Shown: positions 1 through 9,937, counted from the first letter of the stretch. The stretch: DNA of 64,000 nt from Hyphomicrobiales bacterium (GCA_028339975.1 JAOLDG010000002.1:134302-198301), one strand, 5' to 3'. Program-made: numbers and translations. Notes: generated from the sequence alone by a model not told the origin.

Positions 1-202
1 CATCTAGGGCGAGAGTGATTATTGCTAAGCTTTTTGAGCCAGACCTTAACACATTTGTTGCCCCTATATTTCCAGACCCTTCTTTTGTGATATCAATTTT
101 ATTAAAATACTTTGTAAGCATATAACCACTGGGAAAAGATCCAGATAGATAGCTAACAAGGATTGTAAAAAAATATAAAAATATAAGGTTTAAAATTGTC
201 AT
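1..202 (-). CDS. plsY: Glycerol-3-phosphate acyltransferase PlsY, N-terminal part (cut by window edge)
   Basis: Reading the minus strand from an ATG at 202-200 gives 67 open codons that run off the window start. They begin with a hydrophobic segment (about residues 3-20), then SYLSGSFPSGYM and, near residues 41-52, the GSGNIGATNVLR motif that is diagnostic of PlsY. PlsY is an inner-membrane enzyme that transfers an acyl group from acyl phosphate to glycerol 3-phosphate, the first step of phospholipid synthesis. Only about a third of the protein is present. The gene is divergent from pyrB with 32 bp between the start codons. In many alphaproteobacteria plsY lies next to pyrC and pyrB on the same strand, so the order here is rearranged. 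Confidence 0.9.
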   Translation of the reverse strand, partial: MTILNLIFLYFFTILVSYLSGSFPSGYMLTKYFNKIDITKEGSGNIGATNVLRSGSKSLAIITLALD

Positions 203-234
203 TTTAATATATAAGTAATCTGAAAGGTAAAAAC

Positions 235-1092
235 GTGCAACATCTTCTGTCAGTAAACGATATGAATGAAAATTTTATTTTTGATATCTGGTCAAAGGCT
301 AGCGATCAAAAGGAAAATTTCTCTAATGTATTGAAAAGTAAAATTTTAACAAATCTTTTTTATGAACCCTCCACAAGAACATCATCATCTTTTTACAGCG
401 CTATGGTTAGGCAGGGTGGTTCCGTAATACCTATAAATAATGTTAAGTTCTCTAGTGCCATAAAAGGAGAAAGCCTAGAAGATACAATTATCACAATGGG
501 GACTATGAGTGATTGTATAGTTTTACGTCACCCTGAGATTGGCTCTTCTATTAAGGCTGCAAACATCAGCTCTGTTCCAATAATTAACGCCGGCGATGGA
601 GAAGGAGAGCATCCAACCCAAACCTTGTTAGATGGTTTTACTATTTTTTATAATAATAATAAAAATATAGATAATCTAAGAGTTACGATGGTGGGAGATC
701 TAAAAAATGGAAGAACAGTAAAGAGTCTTGTAAAGTTATTATCTCGTTATTCAGGAAATCATTTTAATTTTGTTAGTCCGGCGGATCTTAGGTTTCCAAA
801 GGAACTACTTCCAAAAAAATCTTTTCAAACTGAAAGAATTGAAGATGTAATATCTGATACAGATGTATTGTATGTAACAAGGGTACAAACAGAAAGGGGA
901 AGTGATCATCGTTATGCTTTATCAATGAGTCAGCTCAGGTCGCTTCCAGATAATTCGATAGTAATGCATCCTTTGCCTAGGGTAAATGAAATACCCAGGG
1001 AGTTTGACCAAGATCCTAGAGCAAAATATTTCGATCAGATGATTTATGGATTATGGTGTCGCATGGTTCTTCTCGAAAACTTTATGAGTTAG
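235..1092 (+). CDS. pyrB: Aspartate carbamoyltransferase catalytic chain
   Basis: PyrB joins carbamoyl phosphate and aspartate in the second step of pyrimidine synthesis. The protein (285 aa, GTG start with GAAAGG about seven bases upstream) shows the carbamoyl-phosphate loop STRT at 46-49, the mobile-loop lysine K77, HPTQ at 126-129 and HPLPR at 245-249. The block GDLKNGRT at 154-161 resembles the E. coli-type chain rather than the longer class usual in alphaproteobacteria. It is about 25 residues shorter than E. coli PyrB. No pyrI (regulatory chain) or pyrC lies beside it, so it may act as a plain catalytic trimer (inference). Its 3' end overlaps convergent ruvX by 11 bp. Confidence 0.92.
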   Translation: MQHLLSVNDMNENFIFDIWSKASDQKENFSNVLKSKILTNLFYEPSTRTSSSFYSAMVRQGGSVIPINNVKFSSAIKGESLEDTIITMGTMSDCIVLRHPEIGSSIKAANISSVPIINAGDGEGEHPTQTLLDGFTIFYNNNKNIDNLRVTMVGDLKNGRTVKSLVKLLSRYSGNHFNFVSPADLRFPKELLPKKSFQTERIEDVISDTDVLYVTRVQTERGSDHRYALSMSQLRSLPDNSIVMHPLPRVNEIPREFDQDPRAKYFDQMIYGLWCRMVLLENFMS

Positions 1093-1564
1093 AGTTTAAA
1101 AAATCCAGGAAACTTTGTAAAATTAGATTTGCAGCTATCTTATCAATAACCTTTCCTCTTTTTTTTCTTGATATATCAGCTTCAATTAAAGATTTTTCTG
1201 CTGCTACAGTTGAAAGTCTCTCATCCCAAAGTAAGATTGGAATATCAATAGTCTTAGAAATATTAGCAATAAATGATCTGCTAGACTGAGATTTAGGGCC
1301 AAGAGTACCATCCATATTTATTGGATCGCCGACTACAATAGATCCAATATCGAACTCTTTAACCATATCTTTAATGATAATTAAGATTTCTGAGAACTTT
1401 TTTTCTTCCAAAACATCATATGGTGATGCAATTTTTTGATTTACATCTGATATTGCCAACCCAATTCTTTTTTTTCCAAGATCTAGACATAAAATAGTCT
1501 TATTAAATGGTATTATTTCACGAAAGTTATTTGAATCATCAATCATCACGGGTATAAGTATCAA
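1082..1564 (-). CDS. ruvX: Putative pre-16S rRNA nuclease / Holliday junction resolvase-like protein (YqgF)
   Basis: YqgF/RuvX proteins have an RNase H-like fold and mature the 5' end of 16S rRNA; an older proposal is Holliday junction cleavage. In this 160-aa protein the acidic motif DLGKKRIG (28-35), VGDPINMDG (78-86), WDERLST (113-119) and the final D141 in DKIAANLILQ are all present, giving a complete active site. The ATG at 1564 gives a longer start; an internal ATG at residue 7 (1546) is an equally good choice. It is divergent from gatC, with a 59-bp shared upstream region, and converges on pyrB. Confidence 0.88.
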   Translation of the reverse strand: MILIPVMIDDSNNFREIIPFNKTILCLDLGKKRIGLAISDVNQKIASPYDVLEEKKFSEILIIIKDMVKEFDIGSIVVGDPINMDGTLGPKSQSSRSFIANISKTIDIPILLWDERLSTVAAEKSLIEADISRKKRGKVIDKIAANLILQSFLDFLNSNS

Positions 1565-1575
1565 CTGTTAGGGTT

Positions 1576-1604
1576 TTGATGCAAGTAAGACTTTAATTTT
1601 TATA
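1576..1604 (+). promoter_or_regulatory. Possible promoter for the gatCAB operon
   Basis: A TTGATG hexamer at 1576-1581 is followed after 17 bases by TTTATA at 1599-1604, just ahead of the GAGGAG ribosome binding site at 1613-1618. It fits a sigma-70-type promoter in the ruvX/gatC divergent gap, but the region is AT-rich and such matches arise by chance. Confidence 0.28.
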
Positions 1605-1623
1605 GAATTATTGAGGAGAGCAC

Positions 1624-1917
1624 ATGTCCGTTAATGAAGATAATGTAAAAAAAATTGCCAGACTTTCAAAAATCTCATTAAACGATAGTGAGGTTAAGAA
1701 GTATTTAACTGATTTAAACCAAATTATCGGCTGGGTTGATCAGCTCAAAGAAGTTGATACAGAAAAAGTCTCTCCAACCTTCTCTTCGTTTGGCGCTGGT
1801 GAGGGTATAAAACAAAGAGATGATATTGTAAGTGACGGTGGTTATAGAAAGGAAATAATATCGAATGCACCTAAGTCAGAAGAAGGCTTCTTTTTGGTCC
1901 CAAAGGTTATTGATTAA
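1624..1917 (+). CDS. gatC: Glutamyl-/aspartyl-tRNA(Gln/Asn) amidotransferase subunit C
   Basis: GatC is the small scaffold of the GatCAB complex that converts misacylated Glu-tRNA(Gln) or Asp-tRNA(Asn) to the correct amide form. The 97-aa product opens with [20 protein letters not shown], typical of the family, and has the conserved PTFSSFGAG belt segment and [11 protein letters not shown] end. A strong GAGGAG ribosome binding site lies six bases before the ATG. It is the first gene of gatC-gatA-gatB; its stop shares one base with the gatA start, so translation is probably coupled. Confidence 0.93.
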   Translation: MSVNEDNVKKIARLSKISLNDSEVKKYLTDLNQIIGWVDQLKEVDTEKVSPTFSSFGAGEGIKQRDDIVSDGGYRKEIISNAPKSEEGFFLVPKVID

Positions 1918-3401
1918 TGGCTAACTTAACAAACCTATGTCTTCACGAGGCCAGAGATGGATTGATTAAGAAATCATTCTCTACAAGAGATTTAATCATT
2001 GATCATATAGATGCTATGGAATCATCAAGAAATCTAAATGCATTTATAACTGAGACCCCTGAATTGGCATTAAAATCTGCTGATTTATCGGATAAAAATT
2101 TTGCAAATCAGAATAATAGACCACTTGAGGGAATACCCTTGGGTATTAAGGATATGTTTTGTACTAAAGATGTTTTAACAACTGCTTCAAGTAAAATGTT
2201 GTCTAGTTTTATACCTCCATATGAGTCAACAGTTACGGATAATTTATGGAAGAAAGGTGCAATATTACTAGGAAAATTAAATAATGATGAATTTGCAATG
2301 GGTTCATCAAATGAAACAAGTTTCTTTGGTCCAGTCATTAATCCGTGGAAAAAAAATGATAGTACTGAAAGTCTTGTCCCTGGTGGATCCTCTGGAGGTT
2401 CAGCTGCATCAGTTGCTGCAGGAGTTGGCGTTGGCTCATTAGGTACCGATACAGGAGGGTCTATAAGGCAACCAGCGGCTTTTACAGGAACTGTTGGCTT
2501 AAAGCCTACATATGGAAGGTGCTCTAGGTGGGGTATCATAGCCTTTGCATCATCGCTTGATCAAGCTGGTCCTATTACAAGGAACGTTAAGGATAATGCA
2601 ATTTTACTTAAAAATATGTGCAGTCATGATTCAAAAGACACAACAAGCTCATCAAAGGAAATACCAGACTTTGAATCCTCTGTTGGGAAAAGTATTAAAG
2701 GGCTTAAGGTAGGAATTCCAAGTGAATTTATTCAGGATGGAATGTCTGAGGATATTATTGAGATGTGGACAAAAGGAAAGGAATGGCTCAAGGCTGCGGG
2801 TGCAGAAATTATTGATATTTCTCTTCCTAATACAAAATATGCACTCCCTTGCTATTATATTATAGCGCCAGCGGAAGCTTCTTCAAATCTTTCTAGATAT
2901 GATGGGGTGAGATTTGGTCACTCTGTAAATTCAAACGATATAAACGAAATGTATGAAAAAACTAGATCAGAAGGTTTTGGAGACGAGGTTAAGAGAAGAA
3001 TTATGATCGGAACTTATGTTTTATCATCTGGTTATTATGACGCATATTATTTGAAAGCACAAAAAGTTAGGTCTTTGATATCTTTAGACTACAGTCAAGC
3101 CTTTAATAAGGTCGATGTTTTGTTAACTCCATCAACTCCAAATTCTGCTTTTAATTTAAATGAAAAATGCGATGATCCTTTATCAATGTATTTAAATGAT
3201 GTTTTTACTGTTCCTGTAAATTTAGCTGGACTTCCCGCAATTTCAATACCTTCTTCAAAGGATAAAAACGGCCTTCCTCTTGGGCTTCAATTAATAGGAA
3301 AGCCTTTCGATGAAGAAACTCTTTATTCTTTTGCTAATGTTATTGAGGAATCTTCAAATTTTAAGTCTTTAGATAATAAATGGTGGCTGAAAGATGAATA
3401 A
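1917..3401 (+). CDS. gatA: Glutamyl-/aspartyl-tRNA amidotransferase subunit A (amidase)
   Basis: GatA hydrolyses glutamine and passes the ammonia to GatB. The 494-aa protein carries the amidase-signature triad: K78 in GIKDMF, the cis-serine S158 in GGSSGGS, and the nucleophile S182 in DTGGSIR, with the spacing usual for GatA. Length is normal. It overlaps gatB by eight bases (the start codon of gatB lies inside the last codons), which agrees with one co-translated complex. The presence of gatCAB predicts an indirect route to Gln-tRNA and/or Asn-tRNA in this organism. Confidence 0.96.
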   Translation: MANLTNLCLHEARDGLIKKSFSTRDLIIDHIDAMESSRNLNAFITETPELALKSADLSDKNFANQNNRPLEGIPLGIKDMFCTKDVLTTASSKMLSSFIPPYESTVTDNLWKKGAILLGKLNNDEFAMGSSNETSFFGPVINPWKKNDSTESLVPGGSSGGSAASVAAGVGVGSLGTDTGGSIRQPAAFTGTVGLKPTYGRCSRWGIIAFASSLDQAGPITRNVKDNAILLKNMCSHDSKDTTSSSKEIPDFESSVGKSIKGLKVGIPSEFIQDGMSEDIIEMWTKGKEWLKAAGAEIIDISLPNTKYALPCYYIIAPAEASSNLSRYDGVRFGHSVNSNDINEMYEKTRSEGFGDEVKRRIMIGTYVLSSGYYDAYYLKAQKVRSLISLDYSQAFNKVDVLLTPSTPNSAFNLNEKCDDPLSMYLNDVFTVPVNLAGLPAISIPSSKDKNGLPLGLQLIGKPFDEETLYSFANVIEESSNFKSLDNKWWLKDE

Positions 3402-4845
3402 TTTATTAAAAGGCTCTACAGGTGACTGGGAAATTGTCATTGGGATAGAAATTCATGCACAGATTATTTCTGAATCAAAACTTTTTTCAGGATCTTCAAC
3501 TATATTTGGATCTGAACATAATACACAGGTTAGCTTTGTAGATGCTGGAATGCCTGGCATGCTACCTGTCATCAATTCGATTTGCGTTGAACAAGCTGTC
3601 AAGACAGGACTTGGTCTCAATGCTAAAATTAATAATTTCTCTATTTTTGATAGGAAAAATTATTTTTATCCTGACCTACCTCAGGGTTATCAAATTTCAC
3701 AGTTTGATCAGCCTATTGTTGGGGAGGGCAAGGTTTTAATTGATCTTGAAGGAAATATTGAGAAAGAAGTTAGGATTGAAAGATTACATTTAGAGCAAGA
3801 TGCAGGTAAATCACTCCATGATCAACATCCTAGTTATTCTTTTGTTGATTTAAATAGGTCTGGCGTAGCTTTAATGGAAATAGTTTCCATGCCAGATATG
3901 AGTTCTTCTGAGGAAGCTCAGGCATATGTAAAAAAAATACGTAATATTATGAAATACCTTCGAACATGTGATGGTAATATGGATGAGGGTTCTTTAAGAG
4001 CAGATATAAATGTTTCTGTAAGAAAGCCAGGCGATGATCTCGGTACAAGGTGTGAGATAAAAAATGTAAACTCAATTAAGTTTATTGGTCAAGCTATTGA
4101 ATATGAAGCAAAAAGACAAATAAAACTTATTGAAGATGGTGAATTAATAAAGCAACAAACTAGATTATTTGATCCAAAAAAAGGTCAAACTAGGTCAATG
4201 AGAAGTAAGGAGGAGGCTCATGATTATAGATATTTTCCTGACCCTGATTTATTACCATTAACTTTCACAGATGAATTTGTTGAAAATATAAGAAAGACTC
4301 TGCCCGAACTTCCAGATATTAGAAGAAGGAGATTTGTTGATGATTTCAATTTATCTCCTTATGATGCAAGTATATTGGTTTCAGAAAGAGAAACAGCTGA
4401 CTATTTTGAAATTGCCTCAGAAGGTGTAAATTCTAAATTAGTTTGTAATTGGATTGTTGGTGAATTATTTTCCTTCCTTAACAAGGTAAATAAAACTATT
4501 GATCAAAGTCCTATAACACCTCAAAACCTTGGAAAACTTATAAATTTAATAGACGATGGTACAATAACAGGTAGAATTGCAAAAGATATATTTGAAATAA
4601 TGACTGAAAGTGGGGATGATCCTATTTCTATTGTTGATTCAAATAATATGAGGCAAGTTAGTGATGAAGGTGAAATTGAAAAAATCATAGATTCAATAAT
4701 TGAGTTAAACCCCGATCAAGTAAAAGCACTTGAGGATAAGCCTAATTTGATGGGCTGGTTTGTTGGCCAGGTTATGAAGGAAACACAAGGGAGAGCTAAT
4801 CCTCAAAAAGTAAATGACATTTTAAATAGTAAATTATTAAAATAA
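3394..4845 (+). CDS. gatB: Glutamyl-/aspartyl-tRNA amidotransferase subunit B
   Basis: GatB binds the misacylated tRNA, phosphorylates the acyl group with ATP, and amidates it with ammonia tunnelled from GatA. The 483-aa protein starts its catalytic domain with [13 protein letters not shown], has the conserved [18 protein letters not shown] and the [11 protein letters not shown] stretch, and [14 protein letters not shown] in the middle. The C-terminal helical YqeY-like domain (about 330-483) ends with the family hallmark [17 protein letters not shown]. It is the last gene of the operon; the GST gene follows after four bases. Confidence 0.96.
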   Translation: MNNLLKGSTGDWEIVIGIEIHAQIISESKLFSGSSTIFGSEHNTQVSFVDAGMPGMLPVINSICVEQAVKTGLGLNAKINNFSIFDRKNYFYPDLPQGYQISQFDQPIVGEGKVLIDLEGNIEKEVRIERLHLEQDAGKSLHDQHPSYSFVDLNRSGVALMEIVSMPDMSSSEEAQAYVKKIRNIMKYLRTCDGNMDEGSLRADINVSVRKPGDDLGTRCEIKNVNSIKFIGQAIEYEAKRQIKLIEDGELIKQQTRLFDPKKGQTRSMRSKEEAHDYRYFPDPDLLPLTFTDEFVENIRKTLPELPDIRRRRFVDDFNLSPYDASILVSERETADYFEIASEGVNSKLVCNWIVGELFSFLNKVNKTIDQSPITPQNLGKLINLIDDGTITGRIAKDIFEIMTESGDDPISIVDSNNMRQVSDEGEIEKIIDSIIELNPDQVKALEDKPNLMGWFVGQVMKETQGRANPQKVNDILNSKLLK

Positions 4846-4849
4846 TATT

Positions 4850-5575
4850 ATGAATATGAAGCAAAATAAACCTATAGAACTGTATTATTGGCCAACACCG
4901 AATGGTTGGAAGGTTTCTATAATGTTAGAAGAGTGCAATATACCTTATATTTTAAAGCCTGTTAACATTGGTCAAGGTGATCAGTTTAAGCCTAAGTTTT
5001 TAAAAATATCACCTAATAATAGAATGCCTGCAATAATTGACCCTTATGGACCTGGCGGTAAATCAATTTCAATATTTGAGTCTGGTGCAATACTTCAGTA
5101 CCTTGGAAGGAAATCTGGTAAGTTCTATCCCAAAAATGAAAGAAGTCGAGTAAAGGTTGATGAGTGGATTTATTGGCAAATGTGCGGTTTAGGTCCAATG
5201 GCCGGACAAGCCCATCATTTTCGTCAATATGCTCCCATGAAAATTAAGTATGCTATCAAGCGCTATACCGATGAAGTCAATAGACTTTATGGTGTTATGG
5301 ACAGGCAATTAAAAAACAATGAGTATTTAGCAGGGCGTTATTCAATTGCTGATATAGCATGTTGGGGTTGGGTTATTCCATGGAAGAATCAAGGTCAAAA
5401 GCTCTCAGATTTCCCCAACTTAAAAAGATGGTTTGAGCAAGTTGGAAAAAGGTCAGCAGTTATAAAAGGATTTGCAGCTGGCAAGGAAATGAGAAAACAG
5501 CTTCTATCTGAAAATACAAAAGAAGCAAAAAGGGCCAAATCAATTCTTTTTAATCAGAGGGCTAGGAAAATTTAA
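4850..5575 (+). CDS. yfcG: YfcG/YghU-type (nu-class) glutathione S-transferase family protein
   Basis: These GST-fold proteins act as glutathione-dependent disulfide-bond reductases rather than classic conjugating enzymes. The N-terminal thioredoxin-like domain has the TPNG element (about 16-19) that replaces the catalytic Tyr/Ser/Cys of other GSTs, then ISPNNRMPAIID and FESGAILQYL. The helical domain carries GLGPMAGQAHHFRQYAP and YSIADIACWGW, both characteristic of this class. At 241 aa it has a basic C-terminal tail of roughly 25 residues beyond E. coli YfcG. An internal ATG two codons downstream is an alternative start. The physiological substrate cannot be read from sequence. Confidence 0.85.
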   Translation: MNMKQNKPIELYYWPTPNGWKVSIMLEECNIPYILKPVNIGQGDQFKPKFLKISPNNRMPAIIDPYGPGGKSISIFESGAILQYLGRKSGKFYPKNERSRVKVDEWIYWQMCGLGPMAGQAHHFRQYAPMKIKYAIKRYTDEVNRLYGVMDRQLKNNEYLAGRYSIADIACWGWVIPWKNQGQKLSDFPNLKRWFEQVGKRSAVIKGFAAGKEMRKQLLSENTKEAKRAKSILFNQRARKI

Positions 5576-6435
5576 TGAATGAGCGTTTAGAGAATTTAAT
5601 TAATTTATTAGATATTGAAAGAATTGAGGAAAACCTTTTCAGAGGTGAGAGTCCAAGTGATAGATGGCAAAGAGTCTTTGGGGGTCAGGTTATTGGGCAA
5701 GCATTAGTTGCTGCAAGTAGAACTGTTGAAAATAGAGTGTGCCATTCTTTGCACGCCTATTTCTTAAGAGCTGGAGACCCTAAAGTACCAATTTTATATG
5801 AAGTTGACCGATCGAGAGATGGAAGATCTTTTACATCAAGAAGAGTTGTAGCCGTTCAAAACGGAAAAAAAATATTTAATATGTCTGCATCATTTCAAAT
5901 TAAAGAGGATGGATTAAATCATCAAGATTTAATGCCCGATGTTGATAATTTTGATGATTTACCCTCGGAGTATGATTTAAGAAAAAAAATTATTAATAGT
6001 GTTCCTGATGAATATAAGGATAGTTTTAATAAGGAATGGCCGGTTGAAGTTAGACCAATTGATCCAGTTGACTTAATGAATCCCGAACCTAAAGTTCCAA
6101 AGAACTTAATTTGGTTTAGAGCTAAATCTTCTTTACCTGACAATGTCTCACTTCATCAATGCGTTCTGGCCTATATGTCGGATATGTCTCTCTTAGACAC
6201 ATGTACTAATCCTCATGGAATAAATTTTATGAGTAAGAATCTTAGATCTGCTAGCTTAGACCATGCCATGTGGTTTCATAGACCATTTAAAGCCGATGAA
6301 TGGCTTCTATATAGTCAAGACAGCCCGTCTGCATCTGGCGCAAGGGGATTTAATAGGGGTAGTATTTTTGATACATCAGGAAATCTTATAGCATCTGTGG
6401 CGCAAGAAGGGCTTATTAGGGTTATTAAGCCCTAG
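5575..6435 (+). CDS. tesB: Acyl-CoA thioesterase II
   Basis: TesB hydrolyses medium- and long-chain acyl-CoA to free fatty acid and CoA and has a double-hotdog fold. The 286-aa protein shows the first hotdog with RVFGGQVIGQALVAAS and HSLHAYFLRAGDP, and the second with YMSDMSLLDT (catalytic Asp), LDHAMWFHRPF and the AQEGLIR end that holds the catalytic Gln. Length matches E. coli TesB. Its start shares one base with the GST stop. It converges on the mutase large subunit with a two-base gap. A link to propionyl- or fatty-acyl-CoA turnover through the neighbouring mutase genes is only a guess. Confidence 0.92.
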   Translation: MNERLENLINLLDIERIEENLFRGESPSDRWQRVFGGQVIGQALVAASRTVENRVCHSLHAYFLRAGDPKVPILYEVDRSRDGRSFTSRRVVAVQNGKKIFNMSASFQIKEDGLNHQDLMPDVDNFDDLPSEYDLRKKIINSVPDEYKDSFNKEWPVEVRPIDPVDLMNPEPKVPKNLIWFRAKSSLPDNVSLHQCVLAYMSDMSLLDTCTNPHGINFMSKNLRSASLDHAMWFHRPFKADEWLLYSQDSPSASGARGFNRGSIFDTSGNLIASVAQEGLIRVIKP

Positions 6436-6437
6436 AG

Positions 6438-8573
6438 TTAACCTGCATCTAAAAGATTCAGAAGTTCAGCAGCTGCATCTACAATATTTGTTCCAGTTGC
6501 AAAAATCGCAGACGCTCCTGATTCAATCAATTCATTAAAATCATCTTTTGGTATTACCCCTCCAACAACAATATGAGTTTTACCTAAACCTCTGGTATTT
6601 AACTCATCTTTAAGTTGAGGTACTAAAGTTAAATGTCCGGCAGCGAGTGAGGATGCTGCCACAATATCAGATTTAGTCTCCAGAACTTGATCGGCCACCT
6701 CTGATGGTGTTTGAAACAGTGATCCAACCTCTATATCAAAGCCCATATCAACTAGGGCGCTTGCAACAACTTTCTGACCCCTGTCATGACCATCCTGACC
6801 AAGTTTTGCTATGTAAACCTTAGGTTTTTTATTTATTTTAATTTCGTAATCCTTCGTTCTCTTTCTAATAAAATCAATACTGTCAGAAGAGAAGTTTTTA
6901 GCATAAGTATCCTTTATGAGCGTTACCTTTGCTTTGTGACGATCCCAAACAGTTTCAAGGGCAAATGATATTTCTCCAACAGTTGCTCCAACTCGAGCTG
7001 CATTTACAGCTAACTCAAGAACATTTTTACCTTCTTGTATTCCTTTTGTAATTTCTTCAAGCTTTCTATTAACGTCGGAGCTATTCCTCTCAGATTTAAG
7101 TTTTTTTAGTCTTTTTAGCTGACTTGAAAGGACTTGAGAGTTATCAACTTTTTTAATATCAATTTTCTCTTCCTCATTATCTGATAATGTAAATTTATTA
7201 ACCCCGACAACAGTTTGCTCATTTGAATCAATTTTAGCTTGAATTTTAGTAGCAGACTCTTCTATGCGCATTTTAGGTATATTCTTTTCTATCGCATCAG
7301 TCATACCGCCATAATCATTAATTTCCTTCATATGATTAAGTGCTTTTTTTGCTAAATCAGATGTTAATTTTTCAATAAAAAATGAACCACCCCATGGATC
7401 AATAACATCACATGTTCCTGTTTCATTTTGAATAAATAATTGAGTATTTCTAGCAATTCTAGCAGAAAAATCAGTTGGAAGGGCTATGGCCTCATCAAAG
7501 CTATTTGTATGTAATGACTGAGTGTGGCCATGTGTGGCAGCCAACGCCTCTATGCATGTTCTTGTAATATTATTCAATGGATCTTGGGCGGTTAAAGACC
7601 AACCTGATGTTTGGCAGTGGGTTCTAAGCGCTAATGACCTTGGATCTTTTGGTTTAAATTCCCTTATTAAGTTTGCCCATATCAACCTTCCAGCTCTCAT
7701 TTTTGCTATTTCCATAAAATAATCCATACCTATTGCCCAGAAGAAAGATAATCTAGGTGCAAATGCATCTATATCAATTCCAGCCTTTATTCCTGCTTTA
7801 ACATATTCTAAGCCGTCAGCAATGGTATATGCTAACTCAAGGTCAGCAGACGCTCCGGCCTCTTGCATATGATAACCTGAAATTGATATTGAATTAAATT
7901 TTGGCATATTCATCGAGGTATATTGAAATATATCTGAGATTATTCTCATAGATGGTTTGGGAGGATATATGTATGTATTTCTTACCATAAATTCTTTTAA
8001 TACATCATTTTGGATAGTACCTTTTAGTTGATCTGAAGTAACGCCTTGCTCTTCAGCTGCAACAATAAATAAAGCCATTATAGGAACTACTGCGCCATTC
8101 ATTGTCATTGATACTGACATTTTATCCAAAGGAATATCTTTAAACAACACTCTCATATCAAGAATAGAATCTATTGCAACTCCAGCCATACCAACGTCAC
8201 CAGAAACTCTTGGGTGGTCTGAATCATACCCCCTATGTGTGGCAAGGTCAAAAGCTATAGATAGCCCCATTTGACCATTTTCTAAATTTTTTTTATAAAA
8301 AGCATTTGAATCTTCTGCGGTAGAAAAACCAGCATACTGTCTTACTGTCCAAGGCTTATTGGCATACATAGTTGGGTAGGGGCCTCTAATAAATGGATCA
8401 ATTCCTGGCATTGAATTTATGTGGTTTAAATGAGTGGTATCACTTTTTAGATAAAATGATTTCAAGTCAATACCTTCAAGTGTTGATTGTGTATTAGATT
8501 TATCATTTAAAATACTGTTATCAATGATATTTAAGTCTAAAAATGAATCAGAGAATGTATCAAATTTACTCAC
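6438..8573 (-). CDS. mutB: Methylmalonyl-CoA mutase, large (catalytic) subunit
   Basis: The enzyme interconverts methylmalonyl-CoA and succinyl-CoA using adenosylcobalamin, feeding propionyl-CoA carbon into the TCA cycle. The 711-aa chain has a TIM-barrel substrate domain with RGYDSDHPRV, LRTHCQTSGWSLT and DPWGGSFFIEKLT, a linker, and a C-terminal cobalamin domain with the DxHxxG signature in LGQDGHDRGQKVV and a closing GG region (VVGGVIP). Start is GTG at 8573, sharing its G with the TAG stop of the small-subunit gene, so the two are co-translated. No epimerase or meaB chaperone gene is in view. Confidence 0.96.
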   Translation of the reverse strand: MSKFDTFSDSFLDLNIIDNSILNDKSNTQSTLEGIDLKSFYLKSDTTHLNHINSMPGIDPFIRGPYPTMYANKPWTVRQYAGFSTAEDSNAFYKKNLENGQMGLSIAFDLATHRGYDSDHPRVSGDVGMAGVAIDSILDMRVLFKDIPLDKMSVSMTMNGAVVPIMALFIVAAEEQGVTSDQLKGTIQNDVLKEFMVRNTYIYPPKPSMRIISDIFQYTSMNMPKFNSISISGYHMQEAGASADLELAYTIADGLEYVKAGIKAGIDIDAFAPRLSFFWAIGMDYFMEIAKMRAGRLIWANLIREFKPKDPRSLALRTHCQTSGWSLTAQDPLNNITRTCIEALAATHGHTQSLHTNSFDEAIALPTDFSARIARNTQLFIQNETGTCDVIDPWGGSFFIEKLTSDLAKKALNHMKEINDYGGMTDAIEKNIPKMRIEESATKIQAKIDSNEQTVVGVNKFTLSDNEEEKIDIKKVDNSQVLSSQLKRLKKLKSERNSSDVNRKLEEITKGIQEGKNVLELAVNAARVGATVGEISFALETVWDRHKAKVTLIKDTYAKNFSSDSIDFIRKRTKDYEIKINKKPKVYIAKLGQDGHDRGQKVVASALVDMGFDIEVGSLFQTPSEVADQVLETKSDIVAASSLAAGHLTLVPQLKDELNTRGLGKTHIVVGGVIPKDDFNELIESGASAIFATGTNIVDAAAELLNLLDAG

Positions 8574-9937
8574 TATAAAACCTCCTCAAATGGCCTAACA
8601 CTTATAGGATTAGAGTCTGGGTCCTCAAAAATATTAACACCAATTTTTTTTACTTTTTTATCTAAAATATCTTGTTCGTTCTTTTTTCTATTTTCCCTTA
8701 ATTCATTAACGAAAGATTCAGAAGTTAACAAAGAATCGATTCCTCCACTTTTTTGAGCACTCTTAATATTATCCCATGCATTTTGCGTGATATCATTTGT
8801 AAGCTTCTCTATGAAAAATGAACCTCCTGCAGGGTCTTGAACTCTTGAAATTCTAGATTCCTCTTGAAGTATTATATGAGTATTTCTTGTTAATCTTTTT
8901 ATAAAGTCCGGAGCTTGTCCAAGCTTTTGAGTGATATTATCGCAGACTATTCTTTCCACGCCTCCAATAGAGGATGCTAGAGCTGCAGTTGTTATTCTTA
9001 ATTGATTAACCCAGGGGTCTTCTTTGAATATTATTCCTGATGATGAACGAGAGGTTATGTGAAGTTTTCCATTTACATCAAAATGTTTAAATATATTGCT
9101 AAATATTATACGTAGCGATCGAATTTTAGCAATCAGAGCAAAAAAATGAGTATTAGCTGATATTGTTACATATATATTTTGTGTATTTATACTGTTTGTT
9201 TCTGAGTGCTTTAGCACCTCAAGATAGCTTAATGCAATTAATTCAATTTCCTTTGATAAACCAGCGCCAACATCATTCCATAATGAGCCGTCAAAATGTA
9301 TTATTTCCAGCATAGGAAATTTACCTCGAACTTCAGAGTCTATCTTTAAGGTTTCCCTTAATATATCTTTATGTTGAATTATTTTACCAAATTTTTCTTT
9401 TGAGAATTCTTTTAACCATAAATTTATAACAATTGGATCAATTTGATAACCACCAAGTGGTTCTTCTTGTTTCGAGCTTTTCCAGTTGTCCAAGTAGGAT
9501 ATATACTCTTCTATTCTATCCATTGGATTCTTAAGGTTTTTAAAGTAAACAGGTGCTAATGAGAGATCAACATTATTTAATATAGAGCTTAATGATTCTT
9601 TATTAAAAGTTGCAAGCTCTAATGAACCGCTGCCCCTTTCTAATTCATTTATAATTCTGGAATTTAAGACTTTTGAGTCATTTGAGTGATCTATGCTGGA
9701 ACAAATATACCAAGGCATGTATTGGTTTCTATTATTTGTTAAACCTCTTCTGGAAGATAGGCTGTAATCTTCTTTAATATCTTCAATTGTATATAAAGGT
9801 TTAGTGTGAATATTTTCATCCAAGATTTTTTCTAAATCTTTGATATTTTTATCTTTAAGGGAAGCGTTTGCGACTTTTTCCCAATCTTCTAACTTAACTG
9901 AAGATGCATTTAAATATTTATCTATATTTTTTGTCAT
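8573..9937 (-). CDS. mutA: Methylmalonyl-CoA mutase, short small subunit
   Basis: This 454-aa protein resembles the substrate-barrel half of the mutase: HFDGSLWNDVGAG, ITSRSSSGIIFKEDPWVNQLR and DPAGGSFFIEKLT align by eye with the large subunit encoded downstream. It is the non-catalytic partner in heterodimeric mutases. Usual small subunits have more than 600 residues and keep a degenerate cobalamin-like C-terminal domain. Here the protein stops soon after the barrel, at PISVRPFEEVL, so that domain is missing. The stop overlaps the start of mutB by one base, with no sign of frameshift debris between them, so the short form looks natural. It is divergent from ccmC across 126 bp. Confidence 0.85.
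   Translation of the reverse strand: MTKNIDKYLNASSVKLEDWEKVANASLKDKNIKDLEKILDENIHTKPLYTIEDIKEDYSLSSRRGLTNNRNQYMPWYICSSIDHSNDSKVLNSRIINELERGSGSLELATFNKESLSSILNNVDLSLAPVYFKNLKNPMDRIEEYISYLDNWKSSKQEEPLGGYQIDPIVINLWLKEFSKEKFGKIIQHKDILRETLKIDSEVRGKFPMLEIIHFDGSLWNDVGAGLSKEIELIALSYLEVLKHSETNSINTQNIYVTISANTHFFALIAKIRSLRIIFSNIFKHFDVNGKLHITSRSSSGIIFKEDPWVNQLRITTAALASSIGGVERIVCDNITQKLGQAPDFIKRLTRNTHIILQEESRISRVQDPAGGSFFIEKLTNDITQNAWDNIKSAQKSGGIDSLLTSESFVNELRENRKKNEQDILDKKVKKIGVNIFEDPDSNPISVRPFEEVL

Noticed and set aside
2108-2539. 143-codon open frame on the minus strand within gatA
   Set aside because: It is antisense to the conserved amidase core, has no family resemblance and reads low-complexity proline/serine stretches, as expected from the opposite strand of a real gene.
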